From NCBI RefSeq assembly GCF_052857255.1, contig NC_135500.1, forward strand, positions 159,891,189 through 159,955,188: a stretch of 64,000 bases of DNA, given 5' to 3'. The DNA comes from Amblyomma americanum. Lineage: Eukaryota > Arthropoda > Arachnida > Ixodida > Ixodidae. Position numbers and translations under genes: made by a program. The notes beneath the pieces were generated by a model. That model had not been told where the DNA came from. It saw nothing but the letters and a program-made list of their open reading frames with translations, and did no database searches. The first letter of the stretch is position 1. The number at the start of each line of letters is the position of its first letter. This document shows, piece by piece, positions 11,701 to 23,576 of the stretch.

Positions 11701-14700
11701 GTAAAAAATTCTAGTTTAATTTAACTACCTTGTTCAAATTAGACATTACACAGCCTTCCAGGTCTCTTAAGGCGAACATCTGATTTACACGACCGTTTAA
11801 ATCTCTCTTCACCACTTTGACTAATTTCATAAGTGCTATTAACAGTTTTTCCACATCCAAATCAACCGTGCGGAACTCTTCATCAAGTGTGGCACGGATG
11901 CTGTATTCTGCCGGCAGCTTCTTTTCAGATGCCTTGCGAAGAGAAGTCGAGAACCGCGTGACCAAACGTGGACCACGTCTGAGTAGACAGGCGATCGCGT
12001 GGAGAACCAGTAGACCACCCGGCGGCTGCGTAGCGAACACGTACGCGCCTTGAATCAACCGGATGGCAAGGCATGGCGCGGCAATGTTGCGGAAACAGTT
12101 TCAGCCTCCTCGAAAGGGAGTGTCCTCAAGAGAGCGTGTGTATTATTGTAAATGGGTGCGGACTTTCCCAAGTCGTACCGAACACTTACTAGATTCACTG
12201 GAGAAATTTTACCCCATAAACGTCGGCGACTAGATCCAGGAACAGCAGACCGCAGGCACCATTATGACATTGCATACAATACAAATTCTCCTCCTAAATC
12301 ATGCCAATCTTTGAAATATATATAAAACATACAGTTTCGTTATCTCTGCATTATACACCTCTCAATAAACGGTAGTCGTCTCCTGGTGGAGGAATCCGCC
12401 CCGTTCCATCCGAGCCCCACCACTAACAGCACAGAGGAGAACGAAACATGGGAGCCCGGGTGCCCTCTTGTGCCTCTTTCTGTTCGTCGGCAAGTTATCG
12501 CTTTCCTTAATATTTTGCATCTGGTCCTGTTATGAAATAAATAGCCCAAATAGATCTTGGTTCTCATTTGACATTAGTGTTCTCTATTTGTACTGCTCAT
12601 CATCATTCTCTGGTCGTCTCTCTGAACTTATCGTGTTGAATAAGCGCCGACAAGCTGCAGCAACACTTTTGAAATGTTTGGCGCATTTCTGAGTCAAATT
12701 TTTCTTTCTGCATACCGCCGGAGTGGACTGATTCCGCACATCTCTGTCTTTTAAAGCCCACTCAAGCCAAAACAGTTATTGGGCCTCAGGCAACAAAGTT
12801 TCACAGCTGGAAATGGTCACGCATCCGACTTGTAAATAGACAGCAAGCGCAGACAGACAGCCAAAATAAAGCACCCCGAAAGCCCCTACCCAAACTTCCG
12901 TTAAAGCTGCAGCTGTGTGTCCAGACCTGTGCCTTCGTCGTGCCGATTGCATGGCCATATTGGCTTGGCCAGAACCCCCAGGGTCTGGCAGCCGCCAAGC
13001 GCGCCAGAGCCGCTGTCTCGAAAAGACAAGCACGTGGCAAAAGAACGATCGGGTCGCTAATGGGCAGCAGCCGCTGATGTCAAAGCGGCAGCGAAGTGCA
13101 AGCTCTCTCTGCGCAAAGGCGGTCGCGAACCGCTGCTTTCTGCTCTCAGGGGAGAGGAGAGAGTAGGCCTAATCGCCGCCGACATGCATGGCAGAAAATC
13201 ACTCGAGCCCCTTTCCAGGCACGTCGCTCGCCTGGGATGAGAGTGGCTAGAATTTCTCCATCTTACGGCTTGTTTTGTTTTGTGTGATTTCTTCCTTAGT
13301 GAAATCAGTAGAGAGTAGAAACAAGTTGGGCCTTGAGTGAGCCTCTGTTCTGGCTTGTAGCTCAAACATTTTGCTAACCACATTAGTACTCGAGATTTCC
13401 GGAGACTGACAGCCTCTGCTCATTTTCCTAGTCTGTATACTTCGCAGTTCCTTGCGGATGCGAAGGCTCTTAACATTACGAAATGAATGTCCTCTTTCAT
13501 ACAAACCGATGATCCTGAAAGTTGCATCACTTCTCTAGTGGTTCGTGTCAGAGCAGAAACAAACTGGTCAAAGCAAGGACTGTTCTTTTATATTTTTTTT
13601 CGCGTGCACCGAAACTCAAAATAAATATTGCCAACTGTTTCTTTGCTGAGGAAACAAAATTTTAACTGCGATTGATGTCTTATGTTCTATTTAATTTATG
13701 ACTTTATTTAGGATTTTTTGCATCCGCTTGAGAGGAGCAGTGTCCGAAAACTACGATTATAAGTTGAAATAGCTTTGTGTTTCCTACTTTTCTATCCAGT
13801 AGGGTAGTTTTTTGTGCACATGGGTCTTAGTGGAAGGAAGAGTTATCAAATAGCTTAGGGGCTTGCCTTGCGATAAATAGAAGCCAGACCACGTAAAATT
13901 ATATGATAGCTGTTTTATACATGCATAAAACCACTTTTTAAACGAACACGTCTCCTAAGCCAAATGTGCGTAGGCCTACATGGCAAGACGTTTGAAAACT
14001 GCCTCGGTGAATTGTGCTAGCCTTCTGCTGTCATCAAGCAGTTATTTTCTATTTCGTACCGTAAGCTCAACTTTGGAGTGCACTGCTTCTCAGCAAGCCA
14101 TAATCATAGCAGTAATAGACATCGTTATTCAAGAGGTTGTGAAATAGAATTAAGGGAACCGGCACAGAGGCAGCAGAGAAAAAACAAAACATAAGGGACT
14201 AAGAGACAGGATCGCTCTCTTCCGTCTGTGCCTTCTTTGTCGTTGTTTATTCTTCGCAAAATATTTAAAAACATTCACAAACTAGCTCAGCTATCCCTCT
14301 TTTCAATATTTTGGAATTAACTTTGACTTCGGCTTCGGCTTCATTCCAGACGTCCGCTTTGTTTTTTGACTTCATTTAAGTTGTGAATGGCAACATGGTC
14401 AGTAAAGTATCGCCAATGGTTACTAGCAAAGAAAACGCGGCTGTAAATGGATATGAAAACGATGAACCTCACTTTTCTTGACCCCTGCTTTGTCTGCAGC
14501 CACTAGCCGTTCAAACAAGTGTTCGATTTTCATGTATCATAGTGGAGGCTAGAAATCAAGACTGTTTTTTTAGCACTAGAACGATGCAGTTTGTAATACA
14601 GAGATAGCTCACCTATTGTCTCCTTAAGTGAACTCTCATTAAGAGTTCCGGGGATAGCTTCAATAGCTTTATCAGGCAGCTATTCATTACCCTACCACTG

Positions 14701-17700
14701 ACACACGCAGTATGTAGTAAAGAAAATGTTCTATCACCTATTGCTGCATGAGCGAAATCCTCCATCAGAGCTGCGGGAAATCTTTGATAGTTTTACCAAG
14801 TAGCCCTCCAATCCCTAACACTGTTCGAGACTTTCTCTGGAGTTTGAGCTCTTGTTAAGAGTGGATCTTTGTCGGTGTCGAATGCTTCACAGACACCTAA
14901 GGCGTTTATATGCATAGACGCTAAGTACCCTAGGCGACGCCTGGAGTGGGAGCTGTCGAGTACCTGCTTCCAGAGGTCGTGCAGATTTTATGAAATCTTG
15001 TAATTTGCTATTGAAATGGCGTTGTTTGAGAAGAGCTGTGTGGGTGTATTGGAGTTTGTGATCTCCCTATACCATGAAAGTGTTTTTTTTTTGTGTTGCG
15101 GTCACCACCTCATAATACTACAGCAATCAGTTTTGAGGTGCGTCAGTTGCTCTAAATTCACCTTATATTGTGATTAATCATGTCACGATTACAGCCTTAG
15201 CTCCATATGTCCAGGTAAAGTCGCGAATATTCTCTTCACATTGACATCCCAGCTGTTGCAGAGCGTTAAGGGAATTTATGCAATGCATGATATATGAAGA
15301 TAAGAAGAGCAGTAATCGCCTTGACCCTCCTGGTTCTTTCAAGTGAACGAAAATATATTGGCTTGCGGTGAGGCTTAGGTGGAGTGATACATATAAGAAG
15401 CTTTCTAAGAAAGAGTGACCGTTGCTGGTACGAGAGAGCTAATTATAGGCGTTGGTCTTGGAACGGACGTAACCGTGTTGAAGGCTAGGACTGTCTTAAC
15501 TTCGCGTTTAATATTGTTTTTCCAGCATTGATCTTTCGCGGGATGACTGACACGCTGTTCCTTTCCGCGAGAACGGCCTCAACTCGCACAAGCACTTTCA
15601 CCGTCTGTTAGACGCCAGCTGGAGATTCTAAACATTAAAGAATGGCACAGTGTACGTCAAGAAAGAGCTGCAGAAATATGTGAAGACACTTCTGTCCACA
15701 CTGGAAGCCATTACTCACCCGAGGCTTTATGGTGATATCAGGAGAAATAAACTTGTTATCCCTGCTGCACAAATTGGGTTAAAAAATAAACTCTCTCCTC
15801 GATGTCACCTCGCAAGCTTTGGGACTCTTTTTATCATCAAAAAATTTAATTTATTTTTAATTTATTTTTTCTCAAGGAGATAAGAGGCGCTGGCTACCGT
15901 AGCATTAGCTGCCAGCAACCGCTACTCTCCAGTTTTCACTTCCAGCACAGATTTCTAACATATTCATCGGTGGGTAGGAGGCTATGTGATTCCGCACTGC
16001 TAATGTCATAGCACTCGGTTGCTGCAGGAAATTTTCTACAATGCCCACAAACATCGCTGTCAACCTTATAGATACTGTACCTCATTTGACTTTCCCTGAA
16101 ATAAATTTAATGGCCTTCCTGGCACTGCAACGTCCAATGCCTGAAAAGCCAGAGCTGTCTTCTTCGTGCGGCCAACCTACGAAAGCTGCTTGCACGTAAA
16201 ACAGTTCGTGATTCCATAGCATGGGGAAGCCGGCGCATCAAGTATCAGTATTAAACGACAGCCAGTGGGCTGTGCGATATTATGCATGTTAAAAAAATTC
16301 GCTGCAGCTCAAGCCGGCTGCACCTAGTAAGACGAGCGAAAGATCTGTTAAGCATGGTTAGATAAAGTTTATTGCAAATCAGTGGTTTGGCCTATAAGGC
16401 GACGATACATCTTCGAAGCAGTAGTTTCGGCACGTTGCTCATCCATGGCTTTGTGTGAAGGTAAGCACACCCCACACGCTTATATATAGCGAACGGCGCG
16501 TCACGCGATTTGCGGCAGTTGTGACAGTGCCGTCGGCTCCGCATACGAAGTTGCGGCGAGGCACAACGACTCACGTCATTCGATAGTAGCGAGGCGAGCG
16601 AGAGTCGCGGTCTTAACGCGCGCAGCTGGGGAGAGGCGTGGAGTCACGTGGAATGACGTCACAGCCAAGGCTCTTCTCCTCCTGGCGTGAAGGTGAGATT
16701 TGATAGCCACATGACTTTCAGCTTTGTACGGAAGGAGTGGAGCTTTCTCTCTAAAACACCAGGTGGCCGGGATAAATCACCATCTTTCCACTACCGTGAC
16801 GCTTTTTCACTCCCTCGTTTCACACCCCTTATTCATCCCTTCCCTCAAGGCGCGGTTCTTGCGTCCCCTATTTCTCCGGCTTTTTTGTTCTGGTATGGCT
16901 TTTGTTTTATTTTTAACTTCATCCAGGCACAATCTTCCCTCTATATGGATTCCTGTATTTAGTAAGCAAACACTGCCACAATGGGGTCCATGTCAAGGGC
17001 GCACAAGGAGTGAGACGTATCCCCCTCCTTCACTGGCATGGCCTGGGCCATCGCTCCCGGTGCACAGGGCGTTTTGGAGAAAGCACTGCTTGAAAAAAAA
17101 AATCAATGTCACTATTATAACCCTCGACTATAAACGGCTCTGCAGAGCAGTTTTTACAGGAGATGGTAATTGCCTAAGAACACAATTTTCTGCAGTGCGC
17201 TGAAGTGCGTGGAAAAAAGCATTTGTTTATTTTCTTTTTCTAATAGAATACTGTCTCATACTGCGGCATTTGTCGCAAAAAAAACGAGCACACTTCACCA
17301 TAATTGTACTTCGTGGTATCCTCGCAAGAACACATCTAACAAAGCATATTAAAAAGGAATGTCGCTTTGTTCCTTTACAAGAAATCGTGCCGAAGTTGCA
17401 CATCTGCTTCAGCCAGAACTTGATGCCGGGTGTCAAGAGTCCCTACAGCAGCGATCCCAAAACTTTCATCGCAGATTTAAATTAGGTCTAATGATTGAAC
17501 GTGTGGCTTTTTTTCATTCAGTGCAACAACGAATTAAGAACTCTTTGTGTTTAACCTATCGATTAAGAATTGTTTCTAGCGCTTTCACCGATCGAACGAA
17601 CCGTCTTCGGAGCTTCTAGCTTCCTGCTTGCAACTGTCTAGAGTAAATCGTGCATTGAAGTGTCTCCCTCACGTCCGTTCCCTTATTCTTCGAGTACGGA

Positions 17701-19569
17701 GACATGTCGTTGGGCCGCAGATCATTTCCGATCATTCGCGACAGTGTTCTGGCAACTCCGCAAAAGTTCGCTACCTTCATTGGCGAGGAGAAGATTTGGG
17801 AGCACCCACATAGATATCGGCTTTTCCGTAAGTGTGGAGTGCAAGGATAGCCAACTGTGGTCGTCGCTGATTTGCACAGTCTGATATATTGGAAAAAGCA
17901 AGAAAAGCTTCTCGGCTGTCCAGAAATTTTGAAATCATTTTCAGGCTGGCGCTCCACCGGAGATTTTACGTTTTCTTAGCAAGGATGCGTCAGTGGCCAG
18001 AAAGAGCACTGCTGACATCCTGCATTTTTCAGTGTAGATAAAAGAGTAGGCTTGCCTATATTTGCGCCACTGAAGTAGCACAACTGCTATTCTTGTATTG
18101 TAGTTATACTTTACTGTATTTAGCATGTTAAAGGAATCTTTAAAAATGGCGCGGAATAAACACAGTGTAAGTTCGAGAAATTGTGGCACTTCGACGAACC
18201 AGATCAAGCGTTGTATTTTAATCCCTTCATGTGAATCTATCTGTCTCTTGACCATCCTTGCTGTAGACTGCAAGTGAGCTTTTTAACACAATGTTAACAT
18301 AGCTCGAGCTACATTGGAAGAGGAAATATAATTTATATGCATACGCACAAAACCTAGCAGAAAACTAAAATCAACAAACTCTTTCTTATACTCCTCATCC
18401 CTCGGTTCTTTAAATTGCCTGAATGCATCGTTTTACAGAAAGATTCGAGTACAATGTACATTTCTCTTCCGTCAGGCAGTCGGCGATATCATTCCTAATT
18501 TAGTCTTCTCTTTTTTTTTTCTTCGTGTAATTTATCAAGCAATTTCCAAGTAGGAGAGAGTACAGCGGAGAATTTCATATAATGTGTGGCGAACAGCTAT
18601 AATATCCTATTTGGGCTTTTATGGTAGTGCCTAGTAATTAAGCATGAACGCGGCTGCGTGCATGGTAGAAGCTACCCAGTTTCTTTTTAGCTCGATGGAG
18701 AGTTATTTGCGTTTAAATAATGGTGAGGCTTTGGCGTTCCCATCAAACCTGCAAGAAATGGAGAAACCAGGAGACTTCTCTTATCAGGGACATCACCTAC
18801 CTACTTTGTATCATGAAGAAAAGAAAAATGAGCAAAACAAGTGAAAGGCACACCTTACGTTTTCTGCGGTGATGAAGTAAATTCCTCATTTTTTAATTAC
18901 ACTGACACTAGAGTAGCCATGCTTGATAAGCTGAACGAGTGTCGCTGCAGAGATTTCCGGCTCTTCCCAAGCTCAGTGGGAGTTAAAACGTCGCGGCTCA
19001 GTCAATGTAGCCGGAAAACGAATAATCTAAAGATTTCTGTATGAAACATCATGTTGCCAACATCGGAATAGACCTATGTTTCTCAATGATTATAATTATA
19101 TTGTGGCATGTGCTTAGTCAACATCGTAAGAAGCAGTGACAACCTAGAACATTCTCTTTAACTATGTCTATACTGAAGTGTTCTTTTATTCGAATTTAAA
19201 AACTGTAATGCTCAAACTTGAAGATACCAACCAAGAGCACCACGTAGTCTAAAAGTAAGCCATCGGCACATTAACAGAAAATGTACGGTGCGGTAAAAAG
19301 CCCAAATTACTATTGTAGTTGCAAGACCTTCATTCTGAACCTTGGACGAAAATTCAACCGGGGACGGGCATAAGTCGTGCCATCTCTATTTTTCTTTTGG
19401 CATAAACTATCGCAAAAAAAGTAGGCGAACAAACATGGTCTTGAAGTCTTCGCTTTAGGGTTACAACTACGCGTGTTCGGGAGTCATAAAAAAACTCTCC
19501 GCGCGCATGACGTATACTAAACCGATAGTAGATTCTTTATCAGTGATAATTTCGTTTAGAAAAAGAGAA
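11701..19569. other. No gene recognised; several GC-rich patches
   Basis: A minus-strand frame of 115 codons (12058-11711) has no recognisable domain. 12780-13240 and 16390-16690 are GC-rich and CpG-rich compared with flanks; the second includes CTTATATATAGCGAACG, which resembles a TATA box, but no gene follows on either strand that I can support. 14600-14690 and 14735-14830 look like two very diverged copies of one segment. 15637-15750 could be read as an exon (VKKELQKYVKTLLSTLEAIT) but has no supported family. Confidence 0.45.
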
Positions 19570-19690
19570 GTTCACGATAAAGTATCTTCATCATCAGCAT
19601 AACTACGTCCAATGGTGAACAAAGGCCGTTCTATATCCCACGAGACGAGTTAAACCTGCACGATTAATCAGCCTCTCACAACAACATATT
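19570..19690 (-). mobile_element. RTE-type LINE 3' fragment
   Basis: CATCATCAGCATAACTACGT followed by CCAATGGTGAACAAAGGCC, the same end as the element at 10.2 kb but cut off after about 110 bp. Similar ends (CCACTGC..GACAAAGGCCTC) are widespread in arthropod genomes. Confidence 0.65.
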
Positions 19691-20084
19691 CTTCCGCTAC
19701 ATATTTGATAACTTTACAAGAAAGGGTAGGTAGTGAGTATAACAATAATCGAGGCCACATATTTTTGTCTGAAAACAACGTTGTTTCCAGTGCCCAAAGC
19801 TTGGCGCTCTTTTCTCTGAATATTACATTCATTTAGTAGCCTGCATATCTAAGTAGCGAGCACCTTACTCTCAATCAGCGCGTTGAGCTAATGTCCAGCT
19901 GGCCTGAAGTCCCGCTGCATAGCCTATGAAACGTGCGGCCTTAAAGCATAATTTGAATTTCACTGCGTTTATGCGGTTATGCTGCGTTTGTGCTTTTCGT
20001 GTTCTCAAGGTTTATCTGACTTCGGGCAGAGTTATCTCATTTGGTCATTGAGATGAATAAATTTAACGAGTTTGTTCTTGTTTT

Positions 20085-20745
20085 AAAACCGGCCGCTTAA
20101 TAGAAATGATTTCAAAGGGCGGTTGAAACAGTCGTTTTTCGATGTGACAAGAACGGCTTTCAGCCGCCGCGGCAGCAAAGTGGTTGTGGTGCGCGAGTTT
20201 GACCCCGGTCGCGGTGGACGCATGTTATGCTTTGCCGCTGGCCTCTGCCGCCGGCAGGCCACTTTTTCGTTTTGTTTGTGATGCGAGGTGACGCTAGACT
20301 TATATCGATTGATATTGGCTACGAGCAACTGCTTCCACATCTGCCGGGCAACTTTTATGCTCTTCTTTGTAGCTCGTTCGCGCTAAAAGCCGCCTGCCGG
20401 TGGCCTTTTTTTTTTTGCTTGCGACGCTCGATGAGACGAGACTTATCTCGATTGATCGTGGCCACGAACAGCTGGTTTCATATTTTCCCAGACTCTAGGA
20501 GTTCCTTTTGCTTCTTAATCTCTAAGGCTCTTTGCCAGCTTTAACTTGAGCGCAGCCAAGAACTTCAGACTTCTGTTCGACGACCCCCGAGCACGCTTGT
20601 TGCTTTCGCCGCCGCCGAGTAGTTCGTTCTATTGCGAGCGCAAGTCAGCCCAATAAACATTTTCCTTTCAGAGGAGCATTTCGCTGTCTTCTTCACTGCC
20701 TAGACTGCCGTCACCGCTATGTGATACTATCGTCTCTAGACGTGC
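20085..20745 (+). mobile_element. LTR-like block (probable solo LTR)
   Basis: A GC-richer block with the look of a retroviral-type LTR: a promoter-like first part, CAGCCCAATAAACATTTTCC at about 20648 as polyadenylation signal, and a GC/CT-rich end. Two related sub-blocks follow each other (about 20243-20350 and 20395-20510, each with CGATTGAT..TGGC.ACGA.CA). Exact ends and a target duplication could not be set. Confidence 0.45.
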
Positions 20746-20884
20746 CGACGACAGAGCAAAGCAAAATCATCAACCAATCACGCTAAAAATAGCTCAGAGA
20801 CCAGCACCAGCAACGGCGGCGAAATGCATGTCTTCTGAGTGGTGTTTATTAAAAGAAAAGTTTCTCGTTGCTTCGATGTCGCAG

Positions 20885-21313
20885 TGCGCATGTATTAACG
20901 CAATAGCGTTAAAGGTCCCGCTACGCAGGCTATCCGGCGCCGGCATCGGCGTTGTCGGCCCAGTGAGCGAAAAATCACGAGCATGACTTTGACAAGTGGT
21001 GGCCAGAGAGCAACCAACGAGGCAGGTTGGCCACCGAGGTCACTTCACTCGGCGCCGTCATCACAGCCTGCCGTCCGGTTAGTTAGCAAACTGCCCACCT
21101 TGGCAAGTGGTAGTTGAAATAATGATCGGTCGCTCGGTACGAGCAACCTAGGCCGCACAAGGCCCACCACCTGGGACCACCTTCCATTTCAGGGCAGTGG
21201 AGAATTGCTGTGCCGCTGCTCTCCAGAAGTATGAGGACTCCCAGGGATCAGTAGATGTAAATTATTGAATGACCTTCTGCATACATGGGTACTACCCAGT
21301 TACGCTATCGCGT
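20885..21313 (-). repeat. About 420-bp TIR-like repeat, complete copy
   Basis: Starts GCAATAGCGTTAAAGG and ends GTTACGCTATCGCG, so the ends are inverted repeats of the type GCGATAGCGTTAA. Internal words shared with other copies include GAGCGAAAAATCACGAGCAT, GTGGCCAGAGAGCAACC and GACTCCCAGGGATC. No protein is encoded. A non-autonomous DNA transposon (MITE) is the simplest reading. Confidence 0.7.
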
Positions 21314-22344
21314 CCATGTCCAACATTCATGGACAAATATTTTGAAAATGGAATAATTGTAAGATGCCGTAATGAAAGTTTTGAAGGTAATGGTCCTGTC
21401 TTCTGATATGCGGCAAAAACTCTTCACTCCTTTATTCGAAGGCATCTAACTTTTAAGACTGTCCTATAAAACCAATGGCGTTTGGCGATAGCAAAAACAT
21501 TAAAGGGACACTGAGGAGAAATTGAAGTTGGCTTGTATCAGTGGAATACCAGCTCCTGATCACAAAAACGCCGCTCTTACGGAAAACAAAGCTCTTGTAA
21601 GGTCGAAAACAGCAATAACCAAAATACAGGTATCGCCACCACAGGCCAATCTCGCAAGTACAAGCGTGGTGACGCCATAGGTCAAGAGACGCCACCTTGG
21701 AGTAATTTTCCATCCTACATGGGTTCGCGAATCTCTGAGGCTGACAAAGGTGGGTTGCGCAGATAATATTGAAGTAAGTTTTGTTTTAAAACCAATAGTG
21801 AACTTTTCTCACACAAGGAAGGCAGGCAAAGGACAACCTGAATGTTGGAAGCAAAGAAAACCGATGCTTGGCGGCGCCACAGGCGGCCAGAAGAGTTTCG
21901 ATTTTTTATGGCGCTTCGCGTCTTGGAGCTTTGCGTGCCCCGTGGTTTTGTTTTTGACGCGCCTCGATTTACAAGCGCCGAACAGCAGAGGAACTCCAAG
22001 TGCCGCTTCAAGTGCTAGTTAACCTTTGAAGGAGCCTGTTAAGGCTTGTCAGATGATCGCCATGGTCGATGAAAAGCTACGATGGCACGATGGTCGGTGA
22101 TCGTTCAAGGCAGCACTTGTGTATCCGCACGCTTGTCGGGCGAAACATTCGCGGCTGTGCCAGTCAGCTTCAAAATACTTGACGAAAATCGTTTATTAGG
22201 GACGGGAGACAATGTAAAAGGCAGTTCAGGAAAATTGCTGATGGCCTAGCTCTGTTAGGCCTGGATATACCTAGCGAAAGCGCGGAGATTTCTGCATCAG
22301 AAAAGTGCATTCACTAGACGCGCCTTTATTGACAGCTGTACCTT

Positions 22345-22440
22345 GAGCCGTCGTGGTGGAGTGGTAGCGTCTCCGCCACAAACGCCGAAGGCCCTGGTTC
22401 GATTCCGAACCTCGGCACAGGACTTCCTTTCTTTTATTCA
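22345..22440 (+). mobile_element. tRNA-derived SINE
   Basis: Contains a pol III A-box-like TGGTGGAGTGG (22354-22364) and a perfect B box GGTTCGATTCC (22396-22406) followed by GAACCTCGGCAC, then a T-rich end. Spacing of the boxes is that of a tRNA-like promoter, but the sequence does not fold as a complete functional tRNA as far as I can see. Tick genomes are known to carry tRNA-derived SINEs (the Ruka family); membership of Ruka is likely but not verified here. Confidence 0.7.
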
Positions 22441-23300
22441 GTGAGTGGGCGGGGGGCTTGAGTGCCGCCACCGAATACGTTGGTTAGCGGTTAAGCGCAG
22501 GCTCTTAAAGGCGCGTTTATGCTGCGGCGAGGAGCGCGCGCGCGCTGCACGGCGAAGTCCAGTCGGTCTAAGCGAGACCCTCCATACTCCAACTGCGCTT
22601 GACCGCCGACGCGCTCGGCGTCTTCGGCGACTCTAACCGCACTGGCGGGGAGGTGCGACAGCTGCGGCAGTTGAGGAGCTGTTCTTTTCGAGCTCGGCCA
22701 ATTTAATCCATTCACAGTACATATCTGAAGGTACATGCAAGTGGGCGAGGCGAGAGAGCCCGATCCAGTGGACCGGCTTCAGTTTCAAGCCGCCGACTTT
22801 AAACGCGACCGCCCTTGAGCACCCATTTGTGTTTTGTGGCAAAAAATAAATAACTTGGCTCTTGCAACCGTGGGAGACCTCGACGCCGCCTGCTTCGCCG
22901 TGCAACCGCGCCGTTCAAGGAATCACAATCCGTTGGCCCCAAAGCCCCGGCCAGCCTCCGATGGGCGCAAGCGCCGACCTTGTCCTGGCCCCTTGCGACT
23001 CCCCGCACTGGGGTTATGATATTTAGTTTGCAACGGCTGCTCTCTGAGGAAGGGAGAAACCACCCGCCGGCGCCTAACCTAACCGTGCTCCCTCAAAGGC
23101 ATCGCACGCTATGTGGGGCTGAGGTCACTGAAATTCAGGCCGGAGTTTTTGCGAGAACTACGTCGTCGGGTTCGGGAACGGGATCCATCGTATCGCTGGC
23201 AAGACGCCGGTGCAAACGTAAACGAAGCGACGGTAGCGACCCCCGATAGATGCCTTCAACGTGCGGTGGCGGTAGCTTTCATTTCGGCAGCTGCTAGACC
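22441..23300. other. GC-rich interior of the TIR element
   Basis: Strongly GC-rich compared with flanks, with many CpG (for example GAGCGCGCGCGCGCTGCACG). Short frames are open on both strands as expected from composition. No protein recognised. Confidence 0.5.
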
Positions 23301-23362
23301 GCTCCGCTAGCCGCCAGAAATCAGGGAGTCTCCGTTTACGTCACGTTTCACGTCACTCCGTT

Positions 23363-23404
23363 CTGTGTCGTCATAAGAGTTCTCCGTGTCGTCATAAGAG
23401 TTCT
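23363..23404. repeat. 21-bp tandem duplication
   Basis: GTGTCGTCATAAGAGTTCTC occurs twice in succession inside the right arm of the TIR element. Confidence 0.85.
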
Positions 23405-23576
23405 CGAGTTTGAATCGGAGCGGCGGGAAAACATTTTTCAAATTCGAATCCAAATTTTTTTGAAACAAATGCATGTTTCGCTCCCGGACAAGCGGCAACA
23501 AAGCCATGAAATGCCTAACTATCAGATATTGCTAACAAAAAAAATTTGATAGGGTTCTCCTCAGTGTCTCTTTAAT

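Larger units (their letters stand above)
21499..23576. mobile_element. 2.08-kb element with terminal inverted repeats, non-coding
   Basis: The left end reads ATTAAAGGGACACTGAGGAG (from 21499). The right end, read on the other strand from 23576, is ATTAAAGAGACACTGAGGAG: one mismatch in 20, and two further bases also match. Both ends overlap a TTAA, compatible with a TTAA target duplication, but other readings (TA or part of the repeat) are possible. No transposase is present. The interior is a composite with a SINE, a GC-rich block and a short tandem repeat. Confidence 0.75.

Noticed and set aside
11711..12058. 115-codon minus-strand frame
   Set aside because: Not recognised, overlaps a plus-strand frame, and adjoins the RTE LINE; more likely repeat-derived.
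15637..15750. Possible exon (VKKELQKYVKTL)
   Set aside because: Reads a little like a metalloprotease segment, but a stop lies just upstream, the acceptor is weak and no catalytic motif or second exon was found.
16480..16690. TATA-like promoter with CpG-rich downstream sequence
   Set aside because: No gene with a supported product follows on either strand; the block looks like part of a repeat.
22345..22440. Functional tRNA gene
   Set aside because: A and B boxes are present, but a complete cloverleaf was not found and it lies inside a transposable element; called a SINE.
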